A program made the translations under genes and the position numbers. Below, one piece after another: positions 1 to 10,700 of a stretch of 64,000 nt of DNA (the first letter of the stretch is position 1; every line of letters begins with the position of its first letter). Source of the stretch: Aristolochia californica (Eukaryota; Streptophyta; Magnoliopsida; Piperales; Aristolochiaceae); the NCBI GenBank assembly GCA_029961685.1, contig JARWKL010000007.1:7212708-7276707 (forward strand), in the 5' to 3' direction. The notes under the pieces are model-generated. The model did not search any database and was not told the origin of the DNA. It was given only the letters and a program-made list of their open reading frames with translations.

Positions 1-566
1 GCAGCTCAAAGGATCTTGAGATATCTTTAGTGAGCACCAAGGAAATGTCTTTTCTTTAAAAATAATAGTCACTTGAAAATTGAGTTTTTCTCTGGTGCAG
101 ACTATGTTGGGTCAAAGCTAGACAAAAAATTAACTATGGGCTACTGTGTCTTTCTGGGTGGCAACTTAATCAGTTGGAAAAGCAAGAAACAAAATGTTGT
201 AGCTAGATCTAACGCAGAAGCGAAATATAGGGCTATGACACATACAGTTAGTGAGCTCATGTGAGTGAGAACAATCTCTAGGGAGTTAGGCTTCCATCAA
301 AATGAAGCTATGACTATGTTCGATGACAACCAGGCCGCTATATTTATTGCAAGCAATCTAGTTTTTCATGAGAGAACAAAACACATAGACGTGAATTGTC
401 ATTTTATTAGAGATGTTGTGATGAAGAAAGATGCGATCACCCCCTATGTTTGTTTGGTTGATAAACTCAAAGATGTCTTCACCAAGGCATTAGGAAAGCG
501 TGAATTTATGAGCTTTTGAAACAAGTTGGGCCTCATGGATATATATGATTTACCTTGAGGGGGGGT
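1..566 (+). mobile_element. Copia (Ty1) retrotransposon remnant, RNase H end
   Basis: Frames near 73-264 and 265-519 read as the C-terminal RNase H part of a Ty1/Copia polyprotein. Visible hallmarks are a DYVG-K-DKK-T-GYC-FLGG-LISW block, an RSNAEAKYRAM block (the usual SSTEAEYRA site) and a late FHERTKHIDVNCHFIRD block followed by DVFTKALG. A stop just after the EL residues (about 262-264) splits the frame, so the copy is dead. A purine run with seven G (about 555-565) is a good polypurine tract. The element continues off the left edge. It probably lies inside an intron of the minus-strand LARP6 gene, because that gene's later exons are not found between here and 2.8 kb; this placement is inferred. 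Confidence 0.85.
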
Positions 567-885
567 GAGCAAATCAGTTCAAAGGTATTTTGGTCATTTT
601 ACATAATCGAATATTTTATATTATGGCCCTATCTTGTTCAGCATGTTTGATTTAGTCTATGTACAAATTTTTATATTCATAGGAAGAGTAGAATAGGAGT
701 TATAAGGGAATAAGTGTTTTTTATGTAAGAGGGCATTTTTGTCATTTCTGTAACTTATGACTTAAAACCTAATAAATAGCATTGGGGTTCATGCAAAACC
801 CCCAACTCAGCTCATTCAGAGCTTGTGCCTCTTTTCTTTCCTCTTTCTCACTCACTCTCTCTAAATTTTTCATACTTTTCACAAT
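567..885 (+). repeat. Probable 3' LTR of the Copia remnant
   Basis: The sequence directly after the polypurine tract begins TGAGCAAATC and has LTR-like content: AT-rich U3, an AATAAATAG TATA or poly(A) signal near 770, then a pyrimidine-rich R/U5 stretch (CTTTCCTCTTTCTCACTCACTC). The right boundary is a guess because the matching 5' LTR is outside the window. Confidence 0.45.
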
Positions 886-2557
886 TTAACTAGTATGTAC
901 CCTTTGTGAGAAATCTAGCTCTCGCTTCCAAAGTGTTTTAAAATAATTATAGAAGTCTCAAACTACAAGTTTCATTGAGGGCCCAATTTTTGTTCCAAGT
1001 TTTAGTGGAACCTCTATGTTGAGTCGAGGAAAAATTAAAGTGGGACAATCCCATAAAAACTAACTCCTTTTTTTAAAAGAATTATTCAGAAAAAAACATA
1101 TATGTTGTTAGATTTCATCTAAGAAAGCAAAGAACTTTTATTGTCTGGGCAAAAAAATATCAAAGGTAGGGAAAGGACCAAGCCTCAAGTATCAATAAAA
1201 AAGAAAAATTTTAGTTAAAAGAACTAGCAAGTAAGGCCAGAAATACAGTTAGCAGCCCTAAAACATTAAAAATTGTTGACAAATTTCTAAATAAAAAACC
1301 AGGGGGAGTCAAATTTTGCTATTTCGGCTCAGAAATCACAAAAAAAATAGAACATTACAACATAGGACCTGGACGCTGCTTTCAGAAATTCAATAAAATG
1401 TAATCTGGATCTGTTGATTATTAATCAGATCCAAAAGCAGATCTAGATTTGCTTTAATCAAGAGTACCTGCTAAATGGGCCTAACGACTGCAAACATTTT
1501 AGTGAATAGGTAGAGCCTTCAAGTGACCAGATATGAGAGCCCTAGCAATGGAGAAACAGTGTACCAGAATGTGTCACTTTCTTTCTTACATCAGCTTTGA
1601 CTTTGTACTCGATAAGGCTTGAAGTGAAGATATCACATAGGCAGACTCTGATATACCCCAATGTGGCCACTAAGCCAGCAGCTCAGCCTCATGCAAAAAA
1701 AATGAACTATCAAGAACAGAAAAAGAATCAGATAGCAGATGGTTGCATAGTCATGCAGACCCATCTAGACGCTCAGCACAGCTATAGCAAAGCTGCACCT
1801 GGAGAAACATCTAAACAGGGTAACCTGTCATAAGTACCTGCTTTAGTTCATCAGCTTCTTTTTCTGGATTTTTTACTGTCTAGTTTCAGAGATCCACTGC
1901 AAGAAGTGGAACTCTTTTTTTATTTTGAATGATAAGAAGTGAATTTTTTTGAAAATACTAACTTACTGTAAAATACTAAATGCAGACTTGAAAAGGGACA
2001 TGCTCAGATGAGTAAGATAAACATCATTTCCTGCCAAACGTTAAGCCACCTACAGCAAGAAGCCGGGTAACAGTCTTGAAATGTTGGATCATTCATATGG
2101 CATCTTCATGGTCCCAATACAGGATACATTAAGTGATAAGGACACTATACATAAAGACAGAAATACAGAAAATAATCATTTATTTTTTTTGTGAAATGAT
2201 ATAAATGAATCATTTATAGAGACACATAACTGTGCCATAAAAAAAAGCAAATGAACAAAAAGAATTTTGTAAAGAAAAAAATCCAAAATCATTCTTAAAA
2301 ACTAAGATACAACTTTATGTAAGAAGTACAAGCAATGCCAAAGTTTCTTTCAATATAGTAGTCGGGACGGTCAAAATAGCAAGAAGAAATATATCCAGAA
2401 AGAATCATATCAAACCCAAAGAAGATATAATTGATTACAACGTGAATGGAGTTACATTCATGGAGTAAAGTAAAATATGGCTAATGTCACATGATGAAAA
2501 TATTTAGTAACTCAGTCAACAGTAGCAAGAACTGTTACTCAAAGAAAACTACCTTAT

Positions 2558-2598
<41 letters not shown>

Positions 2599-2809
2599 AA
2601 ACATGCACAAAATTTTAACTTTTGAAAATATTTGAATAGCTGTACGGCCATCATTTGGACTGCTAAATGACTAAATCGCCTTAAACTATGTTATGGGAGA
2701 ACGATACCCATAATGGAAAAATGGATACGCAGAATTTCAGAAGTGTCCAATATGAACTGAAAAATGTGGTGCACGCAGTAATTAATTGCAGTGGTAGCCT
2801 GGCACTTAC
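886..2809. other. Non-coding, probable LARP6 intron 2
   Basis: I see no coding exon on either strand. I looked on the minus strand for the next La-motif exon (expected to begin VPI..) and did not find it. The short open frames (for example 1597-1833) show no family resemblance. A TC microsatellite lies at 2563-2596. Confidence 0.5.
2563..2596. repeat. (TC)n microsatellite
   Basis: About 17 uninterrupted TC units. On the minus strand this reads as a GA run in the probable LARP6 intron 2. Confidence 0.95.
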
Positions 2810-3563
2810 CAAATCCTTCTTTGTTTTTCTTCACATGTTTCAGCAGAAACTTATCCGTCGGAAGATTCTCATCACCGAAATAATATTCTACCTGCACATA
2901 AAACAGGATAACCAGTACGTGACACTGGATAGAACTTGTGAAACTAGAAAAAAATTAAGAATTTTAAAAATTGAAAAGGCCGTGAACTTCAAACTTATAA
3001 AGATACCAAATTTATATTTTAATATTAAATTTGGATCAATATAAACTTCCCTAACCACAATTTTTTTTTAAAAAGAACATCATTAAGATTTTGGCTTGGA
3101 TTTTGATCACCCACATAAATCTAATTGACCAAAAGACGAAAGAAACATATCCATGCTAACACAAAGACATGATTATCCAGGCAATAAACGACATACATAT
3201 CAATAAATCAACCAAAATAAGAAGCCCAGACACTGACTTGTCTAAATGAATACTCCTGAATGCACGACTGACTTAACTAAATGAATACTTCTGAATGCAC
3301 GACTGACTTGTCTACACATAAGAAAACGCGTAAGCCATAAAATTGCTCACCTGTCTAATGATCTTGTCCCGGAGCTCGTCGGTAAGGACGGGCTTGGATT
3401 CAGGTGAAACTGCATCAGGCAGAGAAGAAGCTGCCGCCGGTTCTTCAGAACCAAGTGTTCGCAGCGCGCTTTCCTCATCCGGCGGCAGAGGAGGAGAATG
3501 AGGTCGGCATTCGCTAGCATCCTGGGGAGGGGGAAGCTCAGAGGTCTCCGCGTCTTCTCCCAT
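2810..3563 (-). CDS. LARP6: La-related protein 6, 5' part (2 exons)
   Basis: Coding exon 1 is 3563-3351 (71 codons) and exon 2 is 2891-2810, joined across a clean CAG|GTGAGC donor and a TTATGTGCAG acceptor; exon 2 ends at a GTAAGTGCC donor. Exon 1 is an acidic, proline-rich, low-complexity N-terminus. The La motif begins at about residue 60 (LTDELRDKIIRQ) and continues in exon 2 as VEYYFGDENLPTDKFLLKHV, with the aromatic and acidic residues that bind the UUU-OH 3' end of RNA in La modules. The FGDENLPTDKFL wording is typical of the plant LARP6 group. The rest of the La motif, the RRM and the C-terminus lie beyond the left edge. No PAM2 motif is visible in exon 1. The gene is divergent from SMU2. 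Family knowledge: LARP6 proteins bind RNA and act in mRNA fate. Which LARP6 paralogue it is cannot be decided here. Confidence 0.9.
3233..3315. repeat. 35-bp tandem repeat, 2.4 copies
   Basis: Copies start at 3233, 3268 and 3303; each begins CTGACTT and carries AAATGAATAC and TGAATGCACGA. The first two differ at about four positions. The array ends about 35 bp inside LARP6 intron 1 from the exon 1 donor. Confidence 0.9.
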
Positions 3564-4743
3564 TTGAAGAAGCGTCTCAGCCCCAAAACCGCGCCTTCGG
3601 CCTCTCCCGATTCTCGTCCTGCCTTCTCGACTCCGTGCCCTTATTTCAAATCCTCTTCTTTAACAATGTCACGTGCGCTGTCCGAACGCACGAGATCTGC
3701 TGACGTGTCTCAATTGTCTTGATATTTATCCTAAGATTCTCCCATTCTCCTGGTGATGTTGAAAATGATTTTGAAAATGAAGTGGGCTGGTTCAGATTTT
3801 CAAAACCCACTCCGAACCCGGTCTGACAGAAGCAATAAGCCAAATGTGTCTTGCTTTTTAAGATTTTTTAACTTTTCGGCTTTTCGGATCCGAACAGGAT
3901 CCGAGCCCACAGGCCGATTAATTGCTTCTTTCTCTTCTCCCGCGAAGCCCGAACCCACAATTATCTCCCTCCTTCCGGCCTCCTCTCTCTTCGCCTCTGG
4001 TTTGTCGCTGAATCTACGACGCTACCAACAGCTCCGGCGACGTACGGTAGATGAGCGCCGCTCTCTAGTATCTTTTTTGGCTCGCTCTTCCTTGTTTCTC
4101 TCTTTTTCTCTTTTTGAATCGTCTGTCGATTAGAACGAACAAATAATTACCCTGTTTCCCCGTGTAGGGTTTTATTTTTCCTCTGTCCCCCTGTTTTTTT
4201 CCCTACACTTAGCTCAAACCTTATGCAAGAGTCTAATTTCGTTTATTAGGTATTTTCTCCTCTTTTATTCATCTTTTTGCGACTGAAGTGAATTTGCTAT
4301 GCACTTCTTGTGCGGTTTTTACTTATTTTAAGTTATTCGCATACTATTCAATTTTATAGCTTAAACTTGTCAGTCATCAATAGAATCGTAGTAGCTTGAA
4401 TTGCTTTACAGATATAGCTTGGGAGCGGGGGTCATGTCAGCGTTAACTGGGATACTAACAAGTCGTTTATACTGTACTTGCTGACAATATCTCAAAGATA
4501 TTTTATTTTTATATAAATTTGGTTGAAATTCTCTCAAGAGATAAATGTTGAAGCGTTTAGATATAATGTGTCTTGTTTGTCTCGATGGTATTTGTTGCAT
4601 ATTTGGTAAATATCCTCAGCGAAACGCTATTTGAGTGTTTTTTTCCTTCAAACCTAATAAGCTGTTATCTTTGTGTCTGGTGTGACTCTGAGGTGACTGT
4701 TTATTCATGTTTACAGAGTAATTGACATTACTTTCAAATTTCA
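3564..4743. promoter_or_regulatory. Divergent LARP6/SMU2 promoter region and SMU2 5' UTR
   Basis: The two start codons are 1.18 kb apart and point away from each other. A pyrimidine-rich stretch at about 3925-4040 looks like the SMU2 5' UTR. It has a possible donor near 4045 (GCGAC|GTACGG), and a TTTACAG acceptor at about 4716 lies 28 bp before the SMU2 ATG, so SMU2 probably has a 5' UTR intron of about 670 bp. I see no strong TATA box on either side. Confidence 0.5.
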
Positions 4744-7700
4744 ATGACTACTGCAAAGAAAAACTACAAGGAAAAGTTCCTCCGTCGGAAGTGAGTATAT
4801 TGGTTATTTTTCATCTTGTCAACCTTTTTAATTTGTTTATTGAGCTTGCAACAATTGATGAGAGTACTCATAAAAGTTATATTATTTGTATTTACATAAT
4901 GATTGCTTATTTGAATAAAGCAGCTAACTTTTTTATCTTTTGCCAAATTTATCAATAGAGAAGAGAAAAAAGAAGAACCAGAAGTGCCCAAGTATCGAGA
5001 TCGAGCAAAGGAACGTAGAGAAGACCAAAATCCAGACTATGAACCAACTGAACTGGGGTCATTTCATGCAGTTGCGCCTCCTGGGACTGTTGATCTACGG
5101 TATGTCCTGCTAGCCCTTGGGTATCTGTGGGTGTGCCAATTGCTTCCGTCACCTCTGAATGCCGTTAAGATGTGTTCTTATGCCTGTGTTGTTTGTTTCA
5201 CTTTGTGTAGGACAGCTGATGCTCAGAAGATATCTATTGAGAACAGCAAGTATCTTGGAGGTTTGTTTATGAGAAACCAAAATCTATCCAAATTCCGTTC
5301 ATGGAAAAAAAACTGTTTTTTTTTTAGTCTCTTACCTCTTTAAGTGGTCCTGAGTATTGCATATCTTGTGAGAGGGTAATTGAGACTAATTACACTTTCT
5401 CAAGACTGATTGCAAAGAATTGTTTGAGGTATCCAGAGTGAATCTCATTACTCTCTCTCTCTCATGTTATGCTGATCTCCTCCTGTTTCCAAATCTATCC
5501 TATCAGGAATCTATTTCTTTTTCTTACGTTTTGAAAAAGAAGATCCTACTTCAACTGGTTCATTTTCTCCAGGTGATGTGGAACATACACATTTAGTCAA
5601 AGGTTTGGACTACGCATTGCTTCACAAAGTGAGGAGTGAGATTGATAAGAAGCCAGAGGTTGAACAACAGACTGATGAAAACTCCAAGTAAGTAAATGCT
5701 TCACTCAATTTAAAATAGAAAAGAATCACGCAGCCAGAAAATTGATCTACTGGTAAGCAGAATTTGTTGTGAGTTTTCATTATCACCAGTTCCACTTAGC
5801 AAATTTCTCCCTAGGTTTTAATTGTTAGGACATATTCTCATTGTTCCATGAAGTTTTTGATTGTTCTGGATATTTTTCTCAACTTTTGGAACTTTATAAA
5901 TCTTACTCATCCATTTAATGACCATTCTTTGGAAAATTTTGACTGTTCTATTGGTTGACTTTGTGGACCAGGACTAGTGACATATCCTCTGTGACAAGAT
6001 CCATAGATTTTTGGAATATTTTGAATCTTGCTTATCAATTTAACGTCAGTTAGGGTTTTCATACAAAAAGGTTTCATCTGGGAAAACATATCAAATGCTG
6101 GAATTTCGTGAAATAGAAGAACTTTTATACTAAAAAATCTTTAAAATTATCCGTTTGTTCATGATAAGATCTCCCTTCTTGTTTCTTTGCAACACCATAT
6201 CCTAACATTTAAAGTTTTGTTCTTTATACAAGTTAGAAACTGCTGAAATTCTTGATTTGCAAATGAAATCAAATAGTGGAAAACGTTTGAGACTCAAACT
6301 TGTGAATTCTGTGGTGTTGAGGATGAGACCATCTTTTGTCTCTTTCTATACTGTGCCAACACCATTCATGGTCTGTTCTTGACAAGTTTGCTCTACAGCA
6401 CCACCTTCACTGATTGCCCTAAGCAGTTTTTTTTTTTTTTTATAAAGATGTAATCCATTAAAAAAAAAATTTACAAAGAGATAGGGAGCAGATCCATAAC
6501 AACAAGATGTTGAAGAGATGTTCCCTGTTTGGCAAGCACATCTGCTGCCGAATTTGCAGATCTCGGAGTGTGAGACCAAATACAAGAAAAGAGGGAGGTA
6601 ATCTCTAAAATCTCCTGGAAAATTCCCAATGCCTCCATGGCGGAAATGAAGTGCCACGGCCTCATCCAATGACTACCTTGGAATCCCCTTCAATGTGAAT
6701 TGGGCCACTACATTTATCTTTGAAAATCCCTAAGCAGTTGTCGGTCATGCCAAGCAGAAAAACAACCAAAAAAATATGGATGCTTGCAGCTGTGGTCTCA
6801 TTTGTAAGGTGATGAATGATGAGAAATTAAGTCACAATATCATTTTTGAGTTAGCAAATTTCCTGAAGTCATCTACCTACCTCTACTGTTTGAGGCAATT
6901 GGTAATCACTTACCTCTGTAATTGTAGAACAGTGTCCCCTCGAGTGGTTGCTCCATACAGGTGGATGTCTTGAGCTCAATTTTAATAGCAGGTTCAGAGG
7001 TAACTTTGAACCAACTGGTTAGAGCATGTTATCCAAGATTCAGCAGGTAACATCCATCTGGTCTTCTTCATTCATTTCATTCAGTTGTGACTCTCCAAAG
7101 GAAGAGTTGAGAGTACTTCTCTGAAGGAAGAATTAGGGTCCTAGGCAATTAAGGTCAGAATTGATGGTTTCTAAGCTTTTCTATTGGGTGAAAGGGATTC
7201 ATCATAGTCATCAGTTTAGTCTCATGGTCAAAATTCCCCCTTAGGCTCATCTGCAGATCTTTTAAGATATCGAGGATTTTAGTGGCTGCTTAACATTTGA
7301 AGAATTCTATGAGCAGGGAATAACAATAAAAAGTAGGGAATCTTCCTTGATTGCCTTGGTCCCAAAGAAGGAGGGTGCATGCCATCCATCTGAATTCCTC
7401 ATATCAAGGCACTATAAGCTAATCTCGAGGGTCCTAGCAGCCAGGTTGAGAAAAGCGCTACCTTAAGTAATTAGCTGCAACAAATCCGCCTTCTTGAGAA
7501 AAGCAGATATTGGATTCAGCCTCACAGTATATGAGCTAATACACCATTATAAGTACCTGAAGGGGGGTAGTACTCAAGATAGACTTTGAAAAGGCATTTG
7601 ATAAGTTGGACTCGCAGTTCCTTGACCTCCTACTTGCGAAAATGGAATTCCTAGGAAGATGGAGAGGATGGATAAAGGTTGTATATCCTCAGCTGGCTTC

Positions 7701-10700
7701 TCCATACTTATAAATGGCACAGCTAAAGGCTGCTTCAAGAGCTCCTGGGGCTTGAGACAAGGTGATTCATTGTCTCTACAGCTATTCAATGTGGCTAGTC
7801 AGGTTTGTTCCCTCATTTATGCTGGACAAGATAGAGGCTGAATTTCAGGGATGTGTCTTGGGGACCAGCTTCTAAAGGTTCCAATCCTTCAGATGGTATG
7901 ATAGTTTTGTGTTAGAGGCATTAAGAATAAATTATGAATATAAAAGCTCTATTGTACCTATATGAAGTTGCTTCTGTACAGAGATTAATTGGAGTAGATC
8001 AGGTCTGTGTGACTCAATTAAAGTGGTTATATGGAGGAACAAATGACTCAAATTCTTGCTTACAGTGCATTGGGTATCCTAGCATTATACTTGGGTCTCT
8101 CTTTGTTTCATGAGAGAGTAACAAGGTAGTTATTGCAATCGTTGCTGGAGAGGTGTCAAAAAGGCTTGACTCATGAAATGCAAGCAGGGATTGCACTCAT
8201 TAAAGTCACCTTGCTTTCCAAGCTACTATCTACTACTATTAGCATGTCCTGTAACATTTGCAGCTAAATTGGAAGCTCTATAGCGCAGCTTCTTATGGTG
8301 TGACAACTCAAATCAATTTAAGTACCCTCTTGTTAATGGGATCAAATGTGCAAGTTAAAGGAGGGAGGGCTCAGAATCAACAAAATAAAAAGTATGAACT
8401 CAACACTCCTAGCCAAGTGGGTATGAAGATACACTGCAGAGAAAGACTCATTGTGGAGAATGGTGATTGAAGCAAAATATGGAATTGATCCTCATGGCTG
8501 ACTGCCTCACTGCAGGCCCTCCCCCAAACAGGCTCTCTAATGTGTGGAGATAAATATCCCAACAGAAACCAAAGTTGGAAAGCATCTCAGATTCCATGCT
8601 AGCTGGAACTTTAAGTTAGATTTTGGACAGACAGACTGCTGGGCAGGGAACAAGCCCTTCCATTTCACCTTCCGAAGGCTCTTCAACCGCACCAGGAACC
8701 AGCAGGTTTCAGTATTTGGCTCCAAACTTGTAGAGCCTAATGTGGGCTGGAATCTGAATTTCAGGGGAAATCTAAATGACCTGGAAGCAGCGGAGTCAGC
8801 TAGCCTTCTCAAACTACTGAACTCTCACTATGTTTCAGATCAGGGCTGGATGAAATACTCTTGGAGTCCGTGTGCATCTGAACAATTTTCACTAGCCTCC
8901 TACAAACTCCTTCCCTCCTGCCAGCCTAGTGTGGAAGTTTATTGCCCCTCAAAGGGTCCTACAGCTCCTATGGGCAGCCGCTCATGAGAAACTCTCATTT
9001 GTGATGATCTATCTAAAAGAGGGCAGATGATTGTGAATTCTATGTGCAAGTTGTGTGGTGGTGTAGAAGAAAACAGCAACTACCTCTTGCTCCATTGCAA
9101 GTCAACAAATCAATTTGGAATGATATTATCCTGAATTTTGACATTCCTATATAATGCCCAGCACCTTTAGCCAATTACTGCAAGAATGGCACTCATGCCC
9201 ACTACCGTTCTATGGAAAGGCCTTATGGAAGGTAGTTTAGCAGCTATCCCCTGGCACTTATGGGTAGAAAGAAACAGCAGAACTGTCAAAGACAAGAGCA
9301 CCTCACCTGGAGGTGTCATTTGCACAGCTTACATGGCTTACCTCCCTTTCCATTCTCTGTTATAAGGAAATTCTGGAGAAAACTAATGTTTTTCAGTGCT
9401 CATAAGCCTCCTACAGTGATTGAATGGCAGCACTCTCTTCCATCTTGGCTTAAATTAAATTTTGATGGCTCCTCTGTTGGAACCCAGGCCCTGCTGGGTT
9501 GGGTTCTTTAAGGACAGCTCTGGTCAAGTTCTTCTTGCCTTCTCTGGACCAGCTTGGCTTTGTGGATCAAACGAAATTGAATCGAGAGCTCTTTTGGGTG
9601 GTCCATAGTAGTGGAAGGTGACTCAGCCTTGATTATTGGTTGGATTAGCAAATTGCCCCTACTCCATAGAGCCTTGGGCAGATGTTTGATGAGATTTCTG
9701 ATCTCACCTTGGAATAGCATATTGCTTGCCAGATCAGCAAATTCAGCAGCTGACCTTCTTGCTAAAACTGGTGTATCTAAAGCTTCCCTGATTTATGGGA
9801 CTTCTCTGATCTCTAGATTGTTTTTGCCCAGATTGTATTTTATGTTGTACTCGAAGTTTCCACTGCTATTCTAATAAAAGCTACTTGCCATTTTCCCCCA
9901 AAAAACTACACTAGTTGATTCACACCCTTGAAAGCATGACCTTGGTAGTTCTCTGGCTATAAGTGGCTCTTCCTGACAGCACCTTATTGTGGGATGTGTT
10001 TTCCCTATTGGTCAGCCTCTTTCTGCCCTTTGTACTTTTTACTATTCCAGTATCTTCTGTTGCTGTGTTTTTGTTTTTTCTCTCCTTCTCCTTAGGTAGT
10101 CTCACATAGTCTTCTTCATGTAATAAAATCTTCTTCTTTTGTTGTTCAAAAGGCAGGGAAAAGAATAAGAATTCTTAATCTGCTTGTGTGCATGGAGTAG
10201 GTTTTGAAGTATAATCCATTAGTCAGAGTGTGATGCAGTTATGGCAACAAGCTTGCATTTTGATGCTTATGTTTTCAAATTTATTAAATCAAAGTTCGGT
10301 TTTCCAAAAAAAGTGCATAAGACTTTCGATTACTGCCATACTGTTTTTATTTTTATTTTTCTTTTGCCGGGGGAAGGGAGGGGGGGGAGGCAGTGTCATG
10401 ACTTACTATTTTTGCCATCAAACTGTCATCATTTTGGTATATAATGTTGGTGGTGTAAATCTGGTTTACCCTGCAGAGACTCAACGGATGACCAACCCTT
10501 GACATTTCGGACTGCAACAGCAAAGGTGCTTGCACTTTTTGACACTTGTATCAGTATTTAATTGAAGGGCTGTGAATAATTGAATAAAGCCTGGCAACTT
10601 TCTGGTTTGATATTCCTATCTTCCTGTCATTTTATAAAGAATATTCTTATCTTCCATTTTCTTTTTTCGCAGTCAGTATATCAGTGGATTGTCAAGCCGC

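Noticed and set aside
8544..8987. 147-codon plus frame considered as a gene
   Set aside because: Its content (NLNDLEAAESASLLKLLN and flanks) is the post-RT region of a LINE in SMU2 intron 4.
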